From contig JALNWO010000038.1 of NCBI GenBank assembly GCA_023230825.1, forward strand, positions 1 through 12,254: 12,254 nt of DNA, written 5' to 3'. This DNA comes from Acholeplasmataceae bacterium (GTDB lineage: Bacteria > Bacillota_I > Bacilli_A > Acholeplasmatales > Acholeplasmataceae). The translations under genes and the position numbers were made by a program. The notes under the pieces are model-generated. The model was given only the letters and a program-made list of their open reading frames with translations, was not told the origin of the DNA and did not search any database. Positions 1-6,150 of this stretch are shown piece after piece. The first letter of the stretch is position 1; every line of letters starts with the position of its first letter.

Positions 1-2
1 AT

Positions 3-206
3 CGTCTGATGATTATAGATTACGCCACAGGTGCAACCATTTACGCTTCTTCATATACTACAAATACTCAAATTACTTTAAATCAAACTCAAGTTCAAAG
101 TATAATAAATAATTATGATCAAGTGATATGGTTCGTTTATGTAATACATGATGATACGAATGATACTGGCCCATACATGTCAGAGTGGAGGATCTTAAAT
201 ACATAA
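3..206 (+). CDS. 3' end of an unidentified protein, cut by the window edge
   Basis: The reading frame is open from the left edge (from base 3) to TAA at 204-206, giving about 67 residues. The first ATG, at base 9, has no purine-rich ribosome site in the 8 bases before it, so it is probably internal and the gene begins outside the window. The peptide is rich in Thr, Asn, Tyr and Ile, with alternating patterns (TIYASSYTTNTQITL, then VIWFVYVIHDD) typical of a beta-sandwich. It has no Cys and no membrane segment. It could be the last domain of a secreted or surface protein, but I do not recognise a family. No gene overlaps it and the next gene starts about 290 bases downstream. Confidence 0.5.
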   Translation, partial: RLMIIDYATGATIYASSYTTNTQITLNQTQVQSIINNYDQVIWFVYVIHDDTNDTGPYMSEWRILNT

Positions 207-249
207 CCACGTATTAATGATATTTAAATTCAAGGTTTAATTACTTATT

Positions 250-281
250 TGACTGTATAAAGCAAGTACAACAGTCATTTT
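250..281 (+). terminator. possible weak terminator after the left-edge gene
   Basis: TGACTGT (250-256) and ACAGTCA (271-277) are perfect 7-bp complementary arms around a 14-base loop, followed by TTTTCGACATTTT. The loop is long and the T run is broken, so this is only a candidate. No better terminator is seen between 207 and 400. Confidence 0.3.
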
Positions 282-330
282 CGACATTTTCATAAGTTGA
301 GCTATTTTTAAAGGGCTGTATAAAATCTAG

Positions 331-362
331 TAGGGGTGCTAAAAAAATCATAAGGGTGCTAA
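331..362 (+). repeat. short direct repeat, 12 bp, 20-bp period
   Basis: TAGGGGTGCTAA at 331-342 recurs as TAAGGGTGCTAA at 351-362, with 11 of 12 bases identical. The second copy begins the longer repeat at 350-390. The pair looks like a partial duplication of the start of that repeat. Function unknown. Confidence 0.5.
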
Positions 363-390
363 TTTGTATTAAAATAGGTCATGCAACACA
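350..390 (+). repeat. left copy of a diverged 41-bp direct repeat flanking fic
   Basis: This 41-bp stretch aligns without gaps to 1467-1507 at 32 of 41 positions by my hand count. Both copies begin ATARGGGTG, share TGTAT.AAAATA.GTCAT in the middle and end CAACACA. They have the same orientation on either side of the fic gene, and each is followed within about 25 bases by a terminator-like hairpin. They may be remnant ends of a mobile element or cassette boundaries. No transposase is nearby, so the nature of the element is unproven. Confidence 0.55.
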
Positions 391-411
391 AAAAATTCAT
401 AAATTGTAAAG

Positions 412-434
412 AAAGGCATAAAAAGTCTTTTTTT
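412..434 (+). terminator. intrinsic terminator-like hairpin upstream of fic
   Basis: AAAGGC (412-417) pairs with GTCTTT (425-430), including one G-T pair, around a 7-base loop, followed by TTTT at 431-434 (seven Ts in a row from 428). It would insulate fic from transcription coming from the left. The stem is short, so strength is uncertain. Confidence 0.45.
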
Positions 435-448
435 ATTACATAAAACAA

Positions 449-477
449 TTGACATTATTCCGATAGCGGTATATTAT
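449..477 (+). promoter_or_regulatory. fic promoter with an inverted repeat in the spacer
   Basis: TTGACA at 449-454, a perfect -35, is followed after 17 bases by TATTAT at 472-477. The predicted start of transcription is near 484, so the GTG at 482 cannot be the start codon and the ATG at 500 is favoured. Inside the spacer, ATTCCG (457-462) and CGGTAT (467-472) form an imperfect inverted repeat (5 of 6 pairs, 4-base centre). This is a possible operator for the helix-turn-helix at the start of the Fic protein itself, which is inference. Confidence 0.7.
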
Positions 478-499
478 ATAAGTGTATGAGGTGGTTAGT

Positions 500-1417
500 A
501 TGAAGTATATGACAACTAGTGAGGCAAGTAATAAATGGGGTATTAGTGATAGAAGAATTAGAGTCTTGCTAAGCGAAGGTAGAATTGAAGGCGCGATTAA
601 AACTGGAAGAAATTGGATGATACCAATAGATGCTAACAAACCAATTGATCTAAGAGAAAAGTCAGAATCTGATTTTAGAGGTTTAAATTTTAATTTTAGC
701 CTTGCTAATTCACTTAAATCCAAGATAGACTCTAAAAGGCCTTTAGATACAAACACCAGCAAATCACTTAGAGAGAGCTTTATCGTTGATTGGACATATA
801 ACTCTAATGCCATTGAAGGAAGTACTTTAACACTTTCAGAAACAAAAGTAGTTTTAGAAGGTATTACTATCGGTGGTAAAAGTGTTGTTGAACATTTGGA
901 AGCTATTAATCATAAAGAAGCTATTATATTTTTAGAAGGACTTGTTAGAGCAAATTCTATGTTGACAGAATGGGATATTAAAAGTATACATGGAATTATA
1001 TTAAAACAGATTAATGATAAATATGCTGGAAAATATCGTAATTCAAACGTAATTATTAGTGGTGCAACTCATGTGCCGCCAAAGTATGAACAATTAAATA
1101 CACTTATGGAAAAGTTAATTTATGATTTTAATCATTCATGGAATAAATATCATCCGATAGCTCAAGCAGCATTACTTCACGGTGAATTTGTTAAAATTCA
1201 CCCATTTATTGACGGAAACGGAAGAACAGCTAGGCTGCTACTCAATTTTGTTTTGATGAAAAACAGATTTACACCAGTAATTATAAAAAACAAAAACAGA
1301 TTAGCATATTATGATTCACTTGATTATGCACATACTACAAAAGACTACGCCAACTTTATTAAATTGATAAATGATTTAGTAATTGAGTCATCTAACTTAT
1401 GGTTATCGTTGTTTTGA
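500..1417 (+). CDS. fic: Fic family AMP-transferase with N-terminal helix-turn-helix
   Basis: This 305-residue protein probably transfers AMP from ATP to a target protein (AMPylation). Residues 1-45 resemble the excisionase/MerR-type helix-turn-helix (TTSEASNKWGISDRRIR, then GRNWMIP). The Fic core carries the complete catalytic motif HPFIDGNGR at 234-242. The inhibitory-helix motif S102-x3-E106-G107 (SNAIEG) lies before the core, as in class II Fic enzymes, whose glutamate blocks ATP from within the same chain. I chose the ATG at 500 because GAGGTGG ends five bases before it; an upstream in-frame GTG at 482 lies at or before the predicted transcript start. The gene stands alone between terminator-like hairpins and direct repeats. 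Fourteen of its 15 Arg codons are AGA/AGG, unlike sua5 in this window (4 of 14), consistent with transfer. The target protein is unknown. Confidence 0.9.
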   Translation: MKYMTTSEASNKWGISDRRIRVLLSEGRIEGAIKTGRNWMIPIDANKPIDLREKSESDFRGLNFNFSLANSLKSKIDSKRPLDTNTSKSLRESFIVDWTYNSNAIEGSTLTLSETKVVLEGITIGGKSVVEHLEAINHKEAIIFLEGLVRANSMLTEWDIKSIHGIILKQINDKYAGKYRNSNVIISGATHVPPKYEQLNTLMEKLIYDFNHSWNKYHPIAQAALLHGEFVKIHPFIDGNGRTARLLLNFVLMKNRFTPVIIKNKNRLAYYDSLDYAHTTKDYANFIKLINDLVIESSNLWLSLF

Positions 1418-1466
1418 TATGTGAAGATATCGTTAATAAAATAAACTTTATAACAAAGCCATAAAT

Positions 1467-1507
1467 ATAGGGGTGTTGTAATGTATCAAAATAAGTCATC
1501 CAACACA
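1467..1507 (+). repeat. right copy of the diverged 41-bp direct repeat flanking fic
   Basis: This copy matches 350-390 at 32 of 41 positions and begins 49 bases after the fic stop codon. It also contains GTGTTG (1472-1477) and CAACAC (1501-1506), a perfect 6-bp inverted pair about 23 bases apart; the left copy has only CAACAC intact. The paired ends recall terminal inverted repeats of insertion sequences, but no transposase remains to support that. Confidence 0.55.
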
Positions 1508-1520
1508 GAATTTAGAAATT

Positions 1521-1553
1521 ACAAGCTTTTAGCGGGGCTTGTTTTTGTTTTAT
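1521..1553 (+). terminator. intrinsic terminator downstream of fic
   Basis: ACAAGC (1521-1526) pairs with GCTTGT (1537-1542) around a 10-base loop, and the stem runs into TTTTTGTTTTATTT. It ends the fic transcript just after the right-hand repeat. Confidence 0.6.
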
Positions 1554-1567
1554 TTAATTTCTTTTGT

Positions 1568-1598
1568 ATTTGTCTAACAGACAAATTTATGCTATATT
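1568..1598 (+). promoter_or_regulatory. mscS-family gene promoter overlapped by a perfect palindrome
   Basis: An extended -10 (TGC then TATATT at 1593-1598) lies 17 bases after TTGTCT (1570-1575). The -35 sits inside ATTTGTCTAACAGACAAAT (1568-1586), two perfect 8-bp arms around AAC. A palindrome of this size over a -35 is typical of an operator for a dimeric repressor such as TetR-type proteins. The regulator is not encoded next to it and is unknown. Predicted transcript start is near 1605. Confidence 0.6.
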
Positions 1599-1631
1599 TA
1601 AGATAAGTTTTATCCTTAAAGGAGAAGCGAA

Positions 1632-2867
1632 ATGAACTATTTAAGAAACAAATTTATTGAATTATTTGAGTATTTAAATATTAAACCTGTATTGGCTGAA
1701 ATTGTATCTGATGTGACGTTACTAGTTTTATTAATTTTAGCTGCCATCATTATTTATTTTATTCTTCGTTTTATTTATCTGATTACTTTTCAAAAAATGG
1801 GCAATTCAATTAAAAACCTTTTCTTAAGTGAACTTTTAAAAAGCTCATTGACGCTTACCCTTTTAAAAGTCGTTTCGATTTATTTGGTTTCAAGATTAGC
1901 AACAAAATTATTATCAATTAAAGATTTTATTAGCATCGTTTTTTCGATTTTAATTACGTTTATGATTGTGAAAATAATTAATTCTATTTTGGATTTAATT
2001 AATCGTGTTTACGAAAACCATAATAAGCAAGCAGGCGTAAAACCAATCAGAGGTTTAATTAATTTTGCAAAAGCGATTATTTTCATGATTGCTTTAATTT
2101 TAGTTGTCGCAGATCTAATCAACCAGAGTCCAATGGCTTTATTAACAGGTTTAGGAGCGATGTCAGCTGTCTTGATGTTAATTTTTAAAGATACCATATT
2201 GGGGCTTGTTGCTGGCTTTCAAATGTCTGGAAATGATTTAATTCGAATTGGTGATTGGATTGAACTTCCAAAATATAATGTCGATGGAAATGTTATTGAT
2301 GTTACTTTAACGTTTATTAAAATTGAGAACTGGGATAAAACAATTGTAACAATACCAGCATACTTATTAGTGAGTGACTCTTTTATTAACTGGCGCAATG
2401 TTTTTAAAACGGGTGGTAGAAGAATTAAGCGAAGCCTTAATATCGATAGCCGCAGTGTAAAAGTTGTTAACGATGAATTATATGCAAAATTACTGAAAAT
2501 TGATTTAATTAAAAATTATTTAGTTGAAAAGAAAAAAGAAATTGATGAAAGCAATCAAAATATTGATACTAGCATTCATTTAAACGGTCGAAGACTGACT
2601 AATTTAGGTGTTTTTAGAATTTATGTGACCGAATACTTAAAACAAAACAAAAATATCCATCAAGAAAAGATGTTATTTGTCAGACAACTGCAAAATCAAA
2701 ACCAAGGTATTCCTTTGGAAATTTATGCCTTTAGCAACCAAACAAGCATCGTGGACTACGAGCGCGTTCAAGCAGATATTTTTGATCATATTTATGCGAA
2801 TATCAATTACTTTGAACTACGTCTATTTCAAGAACCACAAGGTTATGATTTTTTAAATATCGAATAA
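1632..2867 (+). CDS. ybdG: YbdG-type mechanosensitive ion channel (MscS family)
   Basis: This 411-residue membrane protein is a small-conductance stretch-activated channel that opens on osmotic down-shock. I recognise it as close to E. coli YbdG (about 415 aa) rather than short MscS. Hydrophobic segments lie at about 24-50, 72-95, 98-122 and 143-164, then the pore helix and gate at about 168-200 (GLGAMSAVLMLIFKD, GLVAG). The beta-domain signature follows: DWIELPKY at 208-215, NWDKTIVTIP at 233-242, LVSDSFINW at 246-254 and GGRRIKRS at 261-268. Length and motif order match the full family member, so it appears intact. AGGAGA at about 1620-1625 supports the ATG. The lipoprotein gene follows after 39 bases without a clear terminator, suggesting a two-gene transcript. 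Confidence 0.93.
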   Translation: MNYLRNKFIELFEYLNIKPVLAEIVSDVTLLVLLILAAIIIYFILRFIYLITFQKMGNSIKNLFLSELLKSSLTLTLLKVVSIYLVSRLATKLLSIKDFISIVFSILITFMIVKIINSILDLINRVYENHNKQAGVKPIRGLINFAKAIIFMIALILVVADLINQSPMALLTGLGAMSAVLMLIFKDTILGLVAGFQMSGNDLIRIGDWIELPKYNVDGNVIDVTLTFIKIENWDKTIVTIPAYLLVSDSFINWRNVFKTGGRRIKRSLNIDSRSVKVVNDELYAKLLKIDLIKNYLVEKKKEIDESNQNIDTSIHLNGRRLTNLGVFRIYVTEYLKQNKNIHQEKMLFVRQLQNQNQGIPLEIYAFSNQTSIVDYERVQADIFDHIYANINYFELRLFQEPQGYDFLNIE

Positions 2868-2906
2868 CTAAGTTTTTTAAAAAAGAGGGAATTAAAAGGG
2901 GGAAAT

Positions 2907-3677
2907 ATGAAACAAAAACTCTTCGCTATCGTTGCAATGATTGGCATGGTTTTTTTAGTTGGCTGTACTCACCCATCAAAAACAATTGAAACGAATGTTC
3001 GCTGGACATCTAATGATAATATTTTAACTTTTACTTTTGAAGGATTGGATCAATATTATGGGACAGGTTTTTTTAAACTAGAAGAGGAAACGATTCCTGT
3101 AATGGTCAATTTCGTGATGCCCAAAATGGTTTTTTATCTTTTTGATGAGAACACTTATAATCAGTGGCATAACGATGGTGATATGAAAGAAGCAGCCTTA
3201 ATTTCTTTTCAAGGCAAAATGATTCAAAGTCATACGATGAAAATTCGTTTGAAGGTTAAAGAAAATCGAACAGGAATCTCCGAATACGATGATCTTGAGT
3301 TAGAAATAACGAGAACAAATCTTAAAACCGATGAATACGATGCTGCTCGTCATCTTTGCGTCATTTGGGAAGATGAAAGCCTTGACATAACTTTAAAAAG
3401 AAGAAGTAACTCAGTTTTTAATAAACGAGCTGAAGGTCAAATGACAGTCAATGATGAATTAGTAAATGTTATTTTTCAGTTTGAAGATGAACGAAAGTTT
3501 ATCGTTCGAAAAGAAATTGATGAAGTGTTGTTATTTGAAGGGACATATACAACATCGGAGTTTAAGCAAGAACAGCATACTCACATTTTAACTTTAAAGA
3601 TAACCTTAAGTGAACTTGAAGCTTATCCCGTTAACACAAAAATTATTTTATATTCAAAAAATCTATTGAATGAATAA
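2907..3677 (+). CDS. lipoprotein of unknown function
   Basis: This 256-residue protein starts with a lipoprotein signal: MKQK, a hydrophobic stretch and the lipobox LVGC with Cys at residue 20. It should be exported, lipid-anchored at that Cys and exposed outside the membrane. The mature part is rich in predicted beta strands and acidic residues, with no catalytic motif I recognise. Two stretches look weakly alike (GTGFFKLEEETIPVMVNF at about 53-70 and AEGQMTVNDELVNVIFQF in the second half), hinting at a duplicated beta domain; this is only by eye. GGGGG at 2898-2902 lies just before the ATG. It lies 39 bases after the channel gene and is closed by the hairpin at 3696-3723, so it is probably transcribed with the channel. 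Confidence 0.75.
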   Translation: MKQKLFAIVAMIGMVFLVGCTHPSKTIETNVRWTSNDNILTFTFEGLDQYYGTGFFKLEEETIPVMVNFVMPKMVFYLFDENTYNQWHNDGDMKEAALISFQGKMIQSHTMKIRLKVKENRTGISEYDDLELEITRTNLKTDEYDAARHLCVIWEDESLDITLKRRSNSVFNKRAEGQMTVNDELVNVIFQFEDERKFIVRKEIDEVLLFEGTYTTSEFKQEQHTHILTLKITLSELEAYPVNTKIILYSKNLLNE

Positions 3678-3695
3678 ATGTGATATTTTAAAATG

Positions 3696-3723
3696 AAAGC
3701 GCTTTGCAGAAGCAAGGTGCTTT
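3696..3723 (+). terminator. hairpin terminator after the lipoprotein gene
   Basis: AAAGCGCTTTGC (3696-3707) pairs with GCAAGGTGCTTT (3712-3723) along 12 positions, including two G-T pairs, around an AGAA loop. The stem is strong but only three Ts end it, followed by AATAATTGAGATTTT, so termination may be partial. Confidence 0.6.
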
Positions 3724-3728
3724 AATAA

Positions 3729-3757
3729 TTGAGATTTTCTTAAAGTCATGCTATAAT
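3729..3757 (+). promoter_or_regulatory. promoter of the pcp-like operon
   Basis: TTGAGA (3729-3734) and a perfect TATAAT (3752-3757) are 17 bases apart, and TGC just before the -10 makes it an extended -10. The predicted start is near 3764, giving a leader of about 70 bases with no clear structure. Confidence 0.75.
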
Positions 3758-3832
3758 TCACATAGAATTAATTAATATCTTTATAAAAAAACACGAAGAA
3801 AAAGGCACTATAGAGCGAAAAGAGGTGATGGT

Positions 3833-4408
3833 ATGAAAATCTTAGTAACTGCGTTTGAACCTTTTGATAATCAATCTCAAAATTATTCATATGAGGTCTT
3901 ACATCAAATAAAACCGTCGGCAAACCTAGTAAAGATTGTCTTACCTGTTGAATATGAAGGTGCGTTCAATACTTTAAAATCAATCATTGAAAAAGAGCAA
4001 TTTGATTATCTTATTTTAATGGGTGAAGCAAGGAGTTATGATGGCGTTGGTTTTGAGGTTATCGGCATTAATGAAAAAGGACAACATCCAGATAACCTAG
4101 GGCAAATCCCTGCACAAAGAAAAATCATCCCTGATGGTGATGATGGCTATTTTTCAACACTAGATGACTCATTATTTACCGAGGCTTTTCACGATACAAA
4201 CGTTAAATCATTTAAGTCATACTCTGCTGGAGTCTATGTATGCAATGCATTACTATATCAAACACTTTGGTATCTAAAAAGATACCGTTTAAAAACGAAA
4301 TGTGGTTTTATCCATATTCCTAATTTAGCAAATCACTCGAAAAAAGCAGTTGTCCAAGGCCTTAACCAATTCATAGATTTAATTAATCAAAATCAAGCAG
4401 GAGAATAA
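3833..4408 (+). CDS. pcp: pyroglutamyl-peptidase I homologue (peptidase family C15), divergent
   Basis: Family C15 enzymes are cytosolic cysteine peptidases that remove N-terminal pyroglutamate from peptides. This 191-residue protein keeps the family start (MKILVTAFEPFDN) and a complete candidate triad: Glu75 (GVGFEVIGIN), Cys137 (SAGVYVCNALLY) and His161 (GFIHIPNL). These align with Glu81, Cys144 and His168 of the Bacillus enzyme. It is divergent around the glutamate: the usual GGR and ERVAIN segments read GEARSYDGVGFEVIGIN, so a conserved Arg is lost. It is slightly shorter than usual (about 200-215). The fold assignment is safe, while substrate specificity is less so. GAGGTG at 3822-3827 precedes the ATG by five bases. 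The next gene begins two bases after the stop codon. Confidence 0.82.
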   Translation: MKILVTAFEPFDNQSQNYSYEVLHQIKPSANLVKIVLPVEYEGAFNTLKSIIEKEQFDYLILMGEARSYDGVGFEVIGINEKGQHPDNLGQIPAQRKIIPDGDDGYFSTLDDSLFTEAFHDTNVKSFKSYSAGVYVCNALLYQTLWYLKRYRLKTKCGFIHIPNLANHSKKAVVQGLNQFIDLINQNQAGE

Positions 4409-4410
4409 TC

Positions 4411-4737
4411 ATGGAAACAAAACCATATCAATTTAAAATCAACGACCTTGGTAATGTCGAAATTGTCGATCGAAACGGATTTCCCTTGGAAGACTTTATT
4501 AGACATATCGAAGTTTATTTACTCAAAAGTCAAATTTTAAGGATCTATATTACAGAAGAAGATTTAGAAGTCACAAAGACAATTTATATTTATTTGCGCT
4601 ATGAAGAATATGAAGATGAAGATGTCATTCAGTTTATGGCCAACATAAATAAAGAGTATCCAAAGATTCAGTTTCATTATGAAAAGATACAAGCATTTAC
4701 AGATGTAACTATTATTGATATCTTTTTATACGGTTAA
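4411..4737 (+). CDS. 108-residue protein of unknown function
   Basis: I do not recognise this protein. It is small, acidic and soluble-looking, with no signal peptide, membrane segment or Cys. It has alternating beta-like stretches (KTIYIYLRYEEYEDEDV, TDVTIIDIFLYG) and an amphipathic middle. It begins two bases after the pcp-like stop codon with AGGAGA inside the end of that gene, so the two are translated from one transcript and may be functionally linked. The strong terminator at 4748-4786 follows directly. Confidence 0.75.
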   Translation: METKPYQFKINDLGNVEIVDRNGFPLEDFIRHIEVYLLKSQILRIYITEEDLEVTKTIYIYLRYEEYEDEDVIQFMANINKEYPKIQFHYEKIQAFTDVTIIDIFLYG

Positions 4738-4747
4738 AAAAGACAAT

Positions 4748-4786
4748 AAAAAGCGGAGCAAGGTCACCCTTAAGCTCCGCTTTTTT
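4748..4786. terminator. bidirectional terminator between convergent genes
   Basis: AAAAAGCGGAGC (4748-4759) pairs perfectly with GCTCCGCTTTTT (4774-4785); a small inner AAGG/CCTT stem lies in the loop. It ends in six Ts on the plus strand and five Ts on the minus strand, so it serves both the 108-residue gene and the acyltransferase gene, whose stop codon (4785-4787) lies in its T run. Confidence 0.92.
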
Positions 4787-6062
4787 ATTTATCGACATTC
4801 ACTAGTGATTTATAAAGTTCTTCAACCGCAAAATGCACTTTCGTGACTAAATAGGATTTGTCATTAGAAAACATGTAGTATGTGTTTTTCAAATCACTAA
4901 AACTAATGCCATGACCGCGACCAAAATAATTATATTCGACGTGAACACTATAATTTTCTAACGGCTCTTTTTTTAGAGTAAAAAAGTCATCTTCACTTTT
5001 ACCTTCTACTTTAAACCCTTCAAGATTATGAATCAGTTTGCCTTTGCCAATTTGGTAAAAGCCTTCACTGCTTTGAAGAACATTGATATTTACATCATGT
5101 GCAAAGTGGTATGTCCCTTCTTCAATGGCTTTTTTAACCTGGTGACGTTGCCATTCATACCAATCAGGAATATGATTAAATTCTAACTTGCCATCGTTTG
5201 TTTCTAAAAAACCAGTTTGTGTTAATGTCCATTTTTTCTCACAGTTTTCACACTTAATTTCATCATTTTTCGTTGTCATTTTTCCTTCAGCTAAACAGTG
5301 GGGACATTGATATAAAACATGTTCTAATCCCTCGGCACGGAAGGGTTCTTTGATTTGAATTTGGTTTGTTTGTTGCCAGCGGTAATCATCGTAAACAAAA
5401 GCTTCATTAATTTTATTGTTTATGTCTTGAAAGCTCATCGCTGCAATATCCTCTTTCGAGAGTAAATATGTCATTTTTGCTTCTGTTTGAACGTTTCTTT
5501 TTTGTAGATTCCAGACGGGCTGTGACAAGTGATTGCCGCTAGTAATAAGGGTTGCAACTGGAACGTTGAGTAATTTAACAAGTTTTCCTAAGCTTTCAGG
5601 CATGATAGACGTCGTTCCCACATGCGAATAACGGGCTTCAGGATAAATCATACAAATGTGCTTTAAATCAAAGAGGCTACGTTTAATTTGTGAAATTAAA
5701 TAACGATCTTGAATAAATTTTCGTTTGCCAAAACAGCCAACCTCACGCATAATGCCCTCGCGATTAATAAAACCATCGATAGCGACGATGTATGTCGCTC
5801 GTCTAGGGAAAATTGCTTTTGTGGCAACTTTAAAATCAAAAAAAGCGTTGTGATTACATAGTAAAAGATAGGGCTCTTTTTTTAATGGTTCCATATTCAC
5901 TTTTGTTATTTGTGTTTTACGTTTAAAAACTTCTGGAAAAGATAAAAGCCAAATCAACGGCATTAATAACCGATTTTGTTTTTTAACTTTCTTCTTAAAA
6001 TCAAACTTTTTTAATTGATCTTTTTCGTGATAAGGAATTTCAACAATTTTGGAAATTTTCAT
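4785..6062 (-). CDS. PlsC-like acyltransferase with added zinc ribbon and C-terminal domain
   Basis: The first half of this 425-residue protein is a glycerolphosphate-type acyltransferase, a family that moves acyl chains onto lysophosphatidic acid or similar lipids at the inner membrane face. The catalytic HX4D is H71-NAFF-D76 (NHNAFFDF). The usual (F/Y)PEGxxS block reads YPEARYS at 140-146, with Ala instead of Gly. A hydrophobic stretch lies at about 32-43. The protein is much longer than plain PlsC (about 200-250): CPHC (253-256) and CENC (271-274) form a four-Cys zinc ribbon, followed by about 150 residues I do not recognise. I chose the ATG at 6062 because AAAGGAG lies just before it; a longer frame would need TTG at 6092 and has no such site. 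Preferred acceptor is unknown. Confidence 0.85.
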   Translation of the reverse strand: MKISKIVEIPYHEKDQLKKFDFKKKVKKQNRLLMPLIWLLSFPEVFKRKTQITKVNMEPLKKEPYLLLCNHNAFFDFKVATKAIFPRRATYIVAIDGFINREGIMREVGCFGKRKFIQDRYLISQIKRSLFDLKHICMIYPEARYSHVGTTSIMPESLGKLVKLLNVPVATLITSGNHLSQPVWNLQKRNVQTEAKMTYLLSKEDIAAMSFQDINNKINEAFVYDDYRWQQTNQIQIKEPFRAEGLEHVLYQCPHCLAEGKMTTKNDEIKCENCEKKWTLTQTGFLETNDGKLEFNHIPDWYEWQRHQVKKAIEEGTYHFAHDVNINVLQSSEGFYQIGKGKLIHNLEGFKVEGKSEDDFFTLKKEPLENYSVHVEYNYFGRGHGISFSDLKNTYYMFSNDKSYLVTKVHFAVEELYKSLVNVDK

Positions 6063-6124
6063 AAAGGCTCCTTTGACTGAATGACGTGACAAAACAAAAA
6101 ATAAAATGGAAGACGAAAGATATA

Positions 6125-6142
6125 AAAAAAGAATTCTTTTTT
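6125..6142 (-). terminator. weak AT palindrome between two minus-strand genes
   Basis: AAAAAAGAATTCTTTTTT is a perfect 18-bp palindrome lying 9 bases downstream of the small membrane gene's stop codon and 63 bases before the acyltransferase start. It could fold as a 7-bp stem followed by a T on the minus strand, acting as a weak terminator, but it has only one G-C pair per arm. Confidence 0.3.
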
Positions 6143-6150
6143 AAAAGTGA

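Noticed and set aside
329..362. CRISPR-like array from the 20-bp spaced GGGTGCTAA repeats
   Set aside because: There are only two short copies, too close together for repeat-spacer units, and no cas genes.
482..499. GTG start for fic at 482
   Set aside because: It lies at or before the predicted transcript start, while the ATG at 500 has GAGGTGG at the right distance.
436..813. Open frame of 125 codons on the minus strand
   Set aside because: It lies antisense over the fic promoter and the first third of fic, has no ribosome site, and its peptide is only the reverse reading of a well-supported gene.
207..1553. Complete insertion sequence around fic
   Set aside because: No transposase or fragment of one is found on either strand; only short diverged repeats remain.
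2009..2197. Short minus-strand open frame
   Set aside because: It lies wholly inside the conserved channel gene, antisense, without a ribosome site.
2873..2884. TTTTTTAAAAAA between the channel and lipoprotein genes as a terminator
   Set aside because: It is all A-T with no stable stem and no following T run, so it does not clearly separate the two genes.
6063..6092. TTG start at 6092 extending the acyltransferase by ten residues
   Set aside because: The ATG at 6062 is preceded by AAAGGAG at good spacing and the extra residues are not typical of the family.
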